Of a DNA stretch of 64,000 nt, positions 43,517 through 50,543 are shown piece after piece. This stretch comes from Moorena sp. SIOASIH (GTDB taxonomy: Bacteria > Cyanobacteriota > Cyanobacteriia > Cyanobacteriales > Coleofasciculaceae): the NCBI RefSeq assembly GCF_010671925.1, contig NZ_JAAHIH010000005.1:868001-932000 (forward strand), in the 5' to 3' direction. Both the position numbers and the translations under genes were made by a program. The notes under the pieces were generated by a model. It made no database searches, had not been told where the DNA came from, and saw only the letters and a list, made by a program, of their open reading frames with translations. Within the stretch, counting starts at the first letter, position 1; the number at the start of each line of letters is the position of its first letter.

Positions 43517-44578
43517 TCACCCGGTCAGTCTTGATTCAGCACCATTCCACTTAAATTCCAGTTTTGATATCGCCTTTGCCATGGCTAGACTCAAAAATTG
43601 GTCTACTGATGTATACAGCCAGGATACAGAGGAATTGCTCTGATCACCGATTTTCTGAAATCCTATCGCCATGGACAGCTCTTGATAACTGGGATGGATG
43701 GTCATGGCGTATAAATCCCAAAGGTTGGGAAAATCAGCTTCCATACCCACTAGGGTTTGCTGCACATCCTCCAGGAATCGACACACATTCTGGTGATTTA
43801 TATAAGGAGTATCAATCATCCAACTCCTGACTAAAACCGAAGTAGAATCCGGATTTCCGGGGGTAGCCATTTTTAGAGGGTCGATAGTGGAGGTGGAACT
43901 CAAATAGAGGCTATTGCTAGCAGGAAGAAAGAATTTTTCCTCAGACTCACTGGCGGTGGGATAGAGCATATAAAATCCAACGGCAGCAGAGGTATCACAG
44001 CGACGTAGCACTCGCATACTACTGGGGTATTGATGTGCCCAGCTCCGTAGCAGCTTGGTAATTTTGAAGGGGATATAATTGGTTGTATTACTCATCCAGT
44101 TGTAGTTGCGAGCCAAGAAATTCGCCACGATCACAGCATCAGTGCGGGGGTTAAAGCCATCAACTTGAAACTGTATGGCATCAGCTAATGGGTTAGATGA
44201 TGTTAAATGGGCAACAGGGCGAATTCTGATACAAATCGTATTGCCATCAAAGATTTTCTCAATTAATCCGAGATCCACTAGGATATTAATCATCATCCCA
44301 GCAGCGCGATCGCTTCCTCGGTCTTTGTTAGCATAGAAGAGTTCTGCCGCTTCTCGATGAGTACAGGGGACAAACCCTTTCGGTATGGTCAATTGGGTAA
44401 GGGGTTTTCTTAAGCGACCACTCAATTCCTGTTGCTTGAGGAGTAGATAAGCCCACAATCGCACGAAATACTCTGCCCGACAGCGAGTTAAACCGACCCG
44501 TCGTGGGGTGATCAGTTTATATATATAGTTGTCTTGTAACTCATCCGGAAACCACTCATCGATAAATGCTGGAATCAT
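43517..44578 (-). CDS. Conserved cyanobacterial hypothetical protein
   Basis: A 353-residue protein opening MIPAFIDEWFPDELQDNYIYKLITPRRVGLTRCRAEYFVRLWAYLLLKQQ. The middle has a winged-helix-like stretch (CTHREAAELFYANKDRGSDRAAGMMINILVDLGLIEKIFDGNTICIRI). The C-terminus (WDLYAMTIHPSYQELSMAIGFQKIGDQ) weakly resembles the end of a GNAT acetyltransferase. There is no signal peptide. I believe relatives exist in other cyanobacteria but cannot name a function. It stands alone, flanked by repeats, with the ATG at 44578. Confidence 0.65.
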   Translation of the reverse strand: MIPAFIDEWFPDELQDNYIYKLITPRRVGLTRCRAEYFVRLWAYLLLKQQELSGRLRKPLTQLTIPKGFVPCTHREAAELFYANKDRGSDRAAGMMINILVDLGLIEKIFDGNTICIRIRPVAHLTSSNPLADAIQFQVDGFNPRTDAVIVANFLARNYNWMSNTTNYIPFKITKLLRSWAHQYPSSMRVLRRCDTSAAVGFYMLYPTASESEEKFFLPASNSLYLSSTSTIDPLKMATPGNPDSTSVLVRSWMIDTPYINHQNVCRFLEDVQQTLVGMEADFPNLWDLYAMTIHPSYQELSMAIGFQKIGDQSNSSVSWLYTSVDQFLSLAMAKAISKLEFKWNGAESRLTG

Positions 44579-44630
44579 TGCTCATGGATCATGTAATAGA
44601 GTGACAAAATTGTGGCAAGGTAGTTTCATG

Positions 44631-44834
44631 AGAAGCTATCAGCTATCAGCTATCAGCTATCAGCTATCAGCGAACAGCGATTAGCGCTACGCGCACGCTA
44701 CGCGAACAGCTAAAGGCCTGTGGTCAGGCTACGGAAAAAGTTTATGCCCATAGCGCACGCTACTTAAAAAATAAGCTGAACGCGCACGCGTGAGCTTTTA
44801 GCTGACGGCTGACTACTGAGGGCTGAATGCTTAC
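44631..44834. repeat. GTAAGCATTCAGC-family element, expanded copy
   Basis: TATCAGC heptamers at the left (degenerate left end AGAAGC), CGCTACGCGCACGCTACGCG palindromes in the middle, and GCTGACGGCTGAC ... GGCTGAATGCTTAC at the right. Confidence 0.85.
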
Positions 44835-45208
44835 ATTTCATGACTTGGCTTAGCTAGCCCATTCACTATTTCTACACATTGCCGTGATCTAATGGTATTT
44901 ATTGAGAGATATATATATAGAGCAACACCCCTCAAGAGTATAATTTCGGATTTTCACTCCACAAAACTCATAAAAAACCAATAACTGTAGAAAAACTTCA
45001 CCTTCTTTCGGGTCCCTTCACCCCGCTACCCTTGATTGCAAACAAATGCAACGAATTTGGGAAATCTGTAGCTTGCTCATTGTAGCTACAGAAGTGCGCC
45101 TATAAAAATGACTGTATCAGTAAGCCACGACGAGTTACTCAATTCAGCCATCTCTGTATAGAGTTCTTGGGTAATTCGCAAAGTTATGGGTATTGAAGGA
45201 GATTCAAC
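44835..45208. other. Upstream region of the LuxR-type regulator
   Basis: AT-rich, no gene. A GAAGGAG ribosome-binding site lies about 8 bases before the ATG at 45209. No clear operator seen. Confidence 0.4.
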
Positions 45209-45934
45209 ATGTATAGCTTAGAGTCCCAGATTAACTACCAAGTCAAAGGTTTCGATCGCGTAGCGTGGCCTTCCGCCAATCGCGTAGCGTGTCCTTCGGC
45301 CAATCGCGTAGCGTGGCCTTCCGCCAATCGCGTAGTGTGGCCTTCCGCCAATCAGCTCAGTCATTCGGAAAATAAGTCTAAAATTGCTAGTTTACAATCC
45401 TCAAACTCTCAATTCCTCCTACAAGCTATTCTTGAAGGGTTTGTTGACGGTGTCTTGATTCTGACGTCTCAAGGAAAGTGGGTTCATGCTAATGAACGTG
45501 GGAGTCGCATTTGTCGTCAACTCTGTCAAGATAAGTCACAGATGAGTTCTATCCCTGAGTCAATTTGGCGAGTGTGCGAAGGGTTAATTGATAGTCGCGA
45601 TTGGTTTTCTGGGCAGAAAATGATTCTTGAGTCGGAAATCCAAACCGATAATTCGGTAACGTTTCGAGTTAGGGTAAGATGGTTAGTCTTGGATAATCAA
45701 GCAGAGCCCTATCTGTTAGTCACTCTAGAGAATCGCCATAATTCTTACTATAATGCTGCTATTACTGATGCTAAAAAATATGGATTGACTAACCGGGAAG
45801 CTGAAGTGTGGTTGCTTAAGAAAGCTAAACTATCTTACAAAGAAATTGCAGCTCGGCTTTATATTACTACCAATACTGTTAAGAAGCATCTGAAAAATAT
45901 TTATGCTAAACAACAGGCATTAGTTAGTAGTTAA
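45209..45934 (+). CDS. LuxR-family transcriptional regulator with PAS-like domain and repeat-invaded N-terminus
   Basis: A 241-residue protein. Residues 17-48 are four copies of an eight-residue repeat (RVAWPSAN and variants) encoded by four 24-base copies of the genomic CGCGTAGCGTGGCC palindrome. Residues about 70-165 look like a PAS-type sensor (LLQAILEGFVDGVLILTSQGKWVHANERGSRICRQL). Residues 180-238 are a LuxR HTH (GLTNREAEVWLLKKAKLSYKEIAARLYITTNTVKKHLKNIYAK). This PAS plus LuxR layout, with the T-N-R-E-A-E start, is typical of cyanobacterial regulators. The start at 45209 has a GAAGGAG site. The repeat is after the start, so if that start is right it is translated. Target unknown. Confidence 0.85.
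   Translation: MYSLESQINYQVKGFDRVAWPSANRVACPSANRVAWPSANRVVWPSANQLSHSENKSKIASLQSSNSQFLLQAILEGFVDGVLILTSQGKWVHANERGSRICRQLCQDKSQMSSIPESIWRVCEGLIDSRDWFSGQKMILESEIQTDNSVTFRVRVRWLVLDNQAEPYLLVTLENRHNSYYNAAITDAKKYGLTNREAEVWLLKKAKLSYKEIAARLYITTNTVKKHLKNIYAKQQALVSS
45257..45352 (+). repeat. Four in-frame 24-bp palindromic repeats
   Basis: CGCGTAGCGTGGCCTTCCGC-type units at 45257, 45281, 45305 and 45329, each followed by CAAT. All keep the reading frame of the regulator. Confidence 0.95.
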
Positions 45935-46021
45935 TAGGGAGTAGGGAGTAGGGAGTAGGGAGTAGGGAGTAGGGAGTAGGGAATCGGGAGTAGGGAACAG
46001 GGAACAGGGAACAGGGAATCA
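45931..46021. repeat. GGGAGTA/GGGAACA heptamer array
   Basis: About twelve heptamers fill the space between the regulator stop and the cofG leader. Confidence 0.92.
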
Positions 46022-46084
46022 TTGATAAGTGTCAATTGACCATTAACAATTATCAAAGGACTCTTTTGACTGCTGCTTTTTCCT

Positions 46085-47083
46085 ATGAACGTTTCTGATT
46101 GCCAATCTGATTCCCACATCATTACCTACAGCCCTGCTTACACTTTGGTACCCACTTACGAATGCTTTAATCGCTGTAGCTACTGCAATTTTCGTGCTGA
46201 ACCGGGTAGCAGTCCTTGGTTGAGTCTGGAGGATGCGGAAAATCAGTTAAGGTTGCTTCAGTCTCAGGGTGTTTGTGAAATTCTGATTCTCAGTGGTGAG
46301 GTTCATCCTAGGTCTTCACGGCGCAAGGCTTGGTTTCAACGAATTTATGATTTGTGTGACCTGGCTTTGTCTCTGGGATTTTTGCCCCATACTAATGTTG
46401 GACCGTTGAGTTGGGAGGAGATGGCGGCGCTCAAGCAGGTGAATGTATCTATGGGGTTGATGTTGGAACAATTGACACCGGAGTTGCTCAAAACGGTTCA
46501 CTGCTATGCTCCGAGTAAGATACCAGAGGTGCGACTACAACAGTTGCAATGGGCGGGAGAATTGGGGATTCCCTTTACGACCGGTTTGTTGTTTGGCATT
46601 GGTGAGACTGAGCAGGATTGGTGGGAAAGTTTAAATGCGATCGCACAAATTCATGGTGAGTATGGTCATATCCAAGAGGTGATCCTGCAACCTTACAGTG
46701 AGGGCACTACAGAAATGTTTCATAGTCAGTCTTTCGGGATTAATCAGCTGCTAAAAGTGATTCGGAAGGCGCGTCAGATTTTGCCCAAGGATATTACTGT
46801 CCAAATTCCTCCCAATTTAGTTGATACTGTTGGGGAATTACCTCAACGGTCTTCTGCTCTATTAGCTTGTTTGGAGGCTGGCGCACGGGATTTAGGAGGA
46901 ATTAGTCCCAAGGATGAGGTGAATCCCGATTATCCTCATCCCCATAGTTATCGATTGCGAGAAGTGATCGAACCAGCTGGATGGAAGTTAGTAGCGCGTT
47001 TACCAGTTTATCCTAAGTATGACAGTTGGTTACCTCCGAGATTGCGACGGGTGGTTGAGAGATGGCGGATTGGTGATAGGTAA
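46085..47083 (+). CDS. cofG: FO synthase subunit CofG
   Basis: A 332-residue radical SAM enzyme. It makes, with CofH, the deazaflavin FO (8-hydroxy-5-deazaflavin), used by cyanobacteria as photolyase antenna and F420 precursor. The cluster motif is ECFNRCSYCNFR (C-x3-C-x2-C, about residues 27-34). LSGEVHPRS, GLLFGIGETEQDWWESL and the C-terminal ARDLGGISPKDEVNPDYPHP fit the CofG rather than CofH type. The ATG at 46085 gives the full domain. cofH is not in the window, as is common in cyanobacteria. Confidence 0.93.
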   Translation: MNVSDCQSDSHIITYSPAYTLVPTYECFNRCSYCNFRAEPGSSPWLSLEDAENQLRLLQSQGVCEILILSGEVHPRSSRRKAWFQRIYDLCDLALSLGFLPHTNVGPLSWEEMAALKQVNVSMGLMLEQLTPELLKTVHCYAPSKIPEVRLQQLQWAGELGIPFTTGLLFGIGETEQDWWESLNAIAQIHGEYGHIQEVILQPYSEGTTEMFHSQSFGINQLLKVIRKARQILPKDITVQIPPNLVDTVGELPQRSSALLACLEAGARDLGGISPKDEVNPDYPHPHSYRLREVIEPAGWKLVARLPVYPKYDSWLPPRLRRVVERWRIGDR

Positions 47084-47439
47084 TTGGTTATGGGTAATTG
47101 GTAGACGTGTTGAACAGGGAAGTGTGGGAGCTGTGAGCAGATGGGAAGATGGGGAGTTACATTTGCAACTGGTGTGGTTTCCAAGGAAACAATTAGGTTG
47201 GCATGCCAGGCATATGCCTAGACTTTATTTCATTTAACCTTGTCGATAGATGATATATTAGAATGTATAACGATTTGGCAGTGACCATAAAACTCAAGTT
47301 CAGTTTTGAGCAATCAGAGCTAAGTTTTGATAATTTGACCATATATTAGAACGCAAAATCGTCGAAAATATGGCAACAATCAATAACGTCTATCCCAAAA
47401 AGTAAATTAGAGATTGTAGTTATCCTAGAATTGAGATTA
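47084..47439. other. Intergenic stretch between cofG and the SET gene
   Basis: AT-rich with small palindromes (GTTTCCAAGGAAAC, AGGCATATGCCT). No gene or known RNA recognised. Confidence 0.4.
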
Positions 47440-47913
47440 ATGCAGGTTACTGAACAAATAACAAAAGTAAAAGATTTTGCTGAAATCCGCGAGTGTCCCA
47501 CAACTGGGAGCAAATCCCTAAATGCCACCGCCGAGTTTATGCCCGGACAGGTCATCCATAATTTTGCCCCTAAAGAAGTCCTCGATCGCCCGAACTATTT
47601 AACCGTCCAAATTAGCGATCGCGAACATATTATGCTCGACCCCGAGTTCTTGCAATACATCAATCATAGTTGCGCTCCCAATGTTTGCTTCGATACTAAA
47701 AATATGCTGGTTAGGGCACTCCGAAAAATAGAAATAGGAGAAGAATTAACATTCTTTTATCCATCAACGGAATGGTCTATGGATCGGGGATTTGATTGTA
47801 TTTGTCAAAGTTAAAATTGCCTGGGAGCAATTCAAGGTGCTGCCCACTTACCCCTAGAGGTTCTGACAAACTATCAACTTTCGGAGTATATACAGCAAAA
47901 GCTAGCAATTTAG
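47440..47913 (+). pseudogene. SET-domain protein lysine methyltransferase-like, with in-frame stop
   Basis: From the ATG at 47440 the protein reads to TAA at 47812 (about 124 residues), containing the SET core: PGQVIHNFAPKEVLDRPNYLTVQI, the cofactor motif QYINHSCAPNVCFDT and GEELTFFYPSTEWSMDRGFDCIC. The same frame continues after the TAA with NCLGAIQGAAHLPLEVLTNYQLSEYIQQKLAI to TAG at 47911, which is the expected post-SET tail (C.C...CLG.I.G). A single nonsense codon therefore splits the post-SET cysteine cluster. It may be a recent pseudogene, a readthrough case or a sequencing error. The core alone could still fold. It precedes an aminotransferase and dehydrogenase on the same strand. Confidence 0.72.
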
Positions 47914-47944
47914 CCTAGGCATATATAGCAATTCTATTTCCCAT

Positions 47945-48010
47945 GAGGTACAAAGGGATCCCCCTAAATCCCCCTTAAAAAGGGGGACTTTGAGGTTGAT
48001 AATTGTACCT
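47945..48010. repeat. Palindrome CCCCCTAAATCCCCCTTAAAAAGGGGGAC flanked by ATGAGGTACAA
   Basis: ATGAGGTACAA ... TTGTACCTCAT form outer inverted repeats around the C-rich/G-rich hairpin. It is a common cyanobacterial palindrome type and is not a gene. Confidence 0.75.
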
Positions 48011-48148
48011 CATAAATGCAATAATAGCTATAAGCCATAAATCCTTAGTGTTAAGGGCGATTGAGCCTTCAACAAAAAAAAATCCTAAAGCTCTTGGTGC
48101 AGATGCTACCAAGGCGATAGTCAGTCACCTGTTACCCATTCCGATTCA

Positions 48149-49339
48149 ATGGCCACTAAAAACTTATCTCTGAGTCAGTTAAGTGGAGGAAAAACCTATA
48201 CCGAAATCGTTTTTAACCAAGTTTGGGGTAAGTTTGAAGCCTATCGAGCAAGCCATCCACAACAACAACTATTTATGATGGCTTTTGGTGACACTACTCA
48301 GCCTTTGCCACCTACAGTGGTGCGGGCTTTAGTAGAGGCAGCAAATCGCTTGGGCGATCGCCAAACTTATACGGGTTATGAAGATATTACCGGAAATCCA
48401 GCCCTGAGATCGGCAGTTTGTGCCGACTATTACCAGAAAAAAATGGACATCGATCCGTCCGAAGTTTTTATCAGCGATTGCGCTCAATCCGTTTCGGTCA
48501 ATATTCAAGAACTGTTTGCTCCAGATAATACAGTAGCAGTACAAAACCCCACTTACCCCTCTTTTGTGGAAGGAACCTTAGTGGCAGGTCGTCCATTGGT
48601 AAACTTGCCCTGTCGCGAGGACAATAATTTTGTGCCCAAGCTTCCGGATGAAAAAGTAGATCTGATTTATCTGTGCTTTCCCAATAACCCCACGGGAGCG
48701 GTTGCTACTCCCGAACAGCTCCAAGCTTTTGTGGACTATGCCAGAAGTCATCAAGCTGTAATTATTTTCGATGCTGTTTACAGCGCATTTATTACGACTC
48801 CAAACATACCCCAGAGTATTTATGAAATCGAAGGGGCCAAAGAATGCGCCATTGAAATTGGCAGTTTTTCCAAATGGGCAAATTTCACCGGTTTGAGGGT
48901 GGGGTGGTGCGTTATTCCTCAAGGGCTAACCATTAAAAATACAGTGCCAGGAGAATTAAATGATTTGTGGCGGCTCCGGCATGCTGTTAAGTTTTGGGGT
49001 ACGGCCAATATTGCCCAGCACGGAGCGATCGCAGCTTTATCCCCAGCAGGGCAACAGGAATGTCAGGAGGTGGTAACGTATTACCTGGAAAATGCTCGCT
49101 TGCTCCGAGAGGGTTTGGCAGCAACGGGGCTAACGTGCTTTGGTGGCATTGATAGTCCTTTTGTTTGGGTGAAGGCACCCCAAGGCTTGTCATCCTGGCA
49201 GTTTTTTCAAAAAATGTTGCAATCGACCGGGATTGTGGGCGTCCCCGGTTCCGTGTTTGGGGATTGTGGAGAAGGGTACTTGCGTTTGGTGGCATTAGGA
49301 CCGAGAGAGGAGATTGAAGCGGCTGTCAAAAATTTGTGA
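48149..49339 (+). CDS. Class I/II aminotransferase, LL-diaminopimelate aminotransferase-like
   Basis: A 396-residue fold-type I PLP enzyme. It shows the DapL-type start GGKTYTEIVFNQV, the substrate loop YTGYEDITGNPALRSAV, CFPNNPTGAVATPEQL, IIFDAVYSAFI and the PLP lysine in EIGSFSKWANFTGLRVGW. True DapL has SFSKTAGFTG at that site, and the FMMAFGDTTQPLPP opening also differs from LLKLGIGDVT. It is therefore probably a paralogue with its own substrate rather than the lysine-pathway enzyme. The next gene, a 2-hydroxyacid dehydrogenase, starts 46 bases on; together they could interconvert an amino acid, its keto acid and its hydroxy acid. Confidence 0.8.
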   Translation: MATKNLSLSQLSGGKTYTEIVFNQVWGKFEAYRASHPQQQLFMMAFGDTTQPLPPTVVRALVEAANRLGDRQTYTGYEDITGNPALRSAVCADYYQKKMDIDPSEVFISDCAQSVSVNIQELFAPDNTVAVQNPTYPSFVEGTLVAGRPLVNLPCREDNNFVPKLPDEKVDLIYLCFPNNPTGAVATPEQLQAFVDYARSHQAVIIFDAVYSAFITTPNIPQSIYEIEGAKECAIEIGSFSKWANFTGLRVGWCVIPQGLTIKNTVPGELNDLWRLRHAVKFWGTANIAQHGAIAALSPAGQQECQEVVTYYLENARLLREGLAATGLTCFGGIDSPFVWVKAPQGLSSWQFFQKMLQSTGIVGVPGSVFGDCGEGYLRLVALGPREEIEAAVKNL

Positions 49340-49385
49340 TGAATCAGTAGAAAATTATTGTCGATTCACTAGATGAGCTTCAACT

Positions 49386-50327
49386 ATGGCAGTGTTAATA
49401 CTTGCAGAAATCGATCCGACAGACCCATGGTTTGCCCAATTAATTACCAAATTGAAGAACCGCAAGGCTGATTTAGATTTGCGCGTCTGGCCTGAATGCG
49501 GGAAACCCGAAGAGATTGAGATTGTGTTGGCATGGTTGCCCCCACTGGGAGTGATGCAAACGTTTCCCAACCTGAAGTTAATTATATCCCTCGGAGCCAG
49601 CGTAGATCGGATTTTAGTAGACCCTGATCTCCCCAATCACATCCCGATCGTGCGTCTGGTCTCGGAAGGCAAAACATGGCAAATGGCCGAGTATGTCACT
49701 CTAGCTGTTTTGCTGTTTCAACGGCGGTTTATGGAGTATCAAGCATTGCAGCGATCGCGGCGCTGGAAATATCTACCGGTACTAGATGCGAGGGTATTTA
49801 CAGTGGGGATTTTGGGATTAGGGGTTTTAGGGTTAACGGTCGCAAAAAAGCTTGCAGCTATTGGGTTTGCGGTGCGGGGATGGAGTCGATCACCAAAAGC
49901 AATTGCCGGAGTCGAGTGCTTTCACGGGCGCGAACAGTTCAAGCTTTTCTTGAGAACATGCCAAGCAATCGTATGTTTGCTGCCGCTAACCCCAGAAACC
50001 GAGGGTATTCTATGCCATGACACGTTTTCAGCTTTACCGACCGGGGCTTACTTAATTAATGTCGGTCGAGGCAAGCACTTGGTAGAAGCAGATTTATTGA
50101 GTGCCTTAGATTCAGGTCAAATTGCTGGTGCGTGTTTGGATGTATTCGATACCGAACCCTTGCCCAATGACCATCCTTTTTGGTCTCATCCCCACATTAT
50201 CGTAACTCCTCATATCGCTGCTCCTGGTATGCCTGAGGAGGTAGTCGATCCCATTCTCGATACAATCAATTGTAGTCGCGAGGGCAGACCATTGGAGTAT
50301 GTAATTGATCGAAACCGTGGCTACTAA
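49386..50327 (+). CDS. D-isomer-specific 2-hydroxyacid dehydrogenase (GhrA-like)
   Basis: A 313-residue NAD(P)-dependent reductase similar to glyoxylate/hydroxypyruvate reductase A. The nucleotide-binding loop is GILGLGVLGLTVAKKL (about 139-154). The catalytic Arg is in LINVGRGKHLVEADLL, Glu in LDVFDTEPLPNDHPFW and His in VTPHIAAPG. WSRS after the second strand suggests NADPH preference, as in GhrA. It follows the aminotransferase gene closely on the same strand and is probably in an operon with it. Substrate unknown. Confidence 0.88.
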   Translation: MAVLILAEIDPTDPWFAQLITKLKNRKADLDLRVWPECGKPEEIEIVLAWLPPLGVMQTFPNLKLIISLGASVDRILVDPDLPNHIPIVRLVSEGKTWQMAEYVTLAVLLFQRRFMEYQALQRSRRWKYLPVLDARVFTVGILGLGVLGLTVAKKLAAIGFAVRGWSRSPKAIAGVECFHGREQFKLFLRTCQAIVCLLPLTPETEGILCHDTFSALPTGAYLINVGRGKHLVEADLLSALDSGQIAGACLDVFDTEPLPNDHPFWSHPHIIVTPHIAAPGMPEEVVDPILDTINCSREGRPLEYVIDRNRGY

Positions 50328-50543
50328 GTCTTAATTGTATGTTTGCTCAATGTGGTTAAGTATATGCCAAAGAAAGAGTCAAACCCACATACCGCACCCT
50401 AAGTTAGAATAGTGAACGCTTCAAACAAGCTCTAACACAAGCTGGAACCAAGATTCCGATAATTTCGTCTGGTCAGAGGTGAAAAGATTGACCGATAAGC
50501 CTGATGTCAAACAGGAAGTGTGGTCAACAAGTAAGTAGCAACT

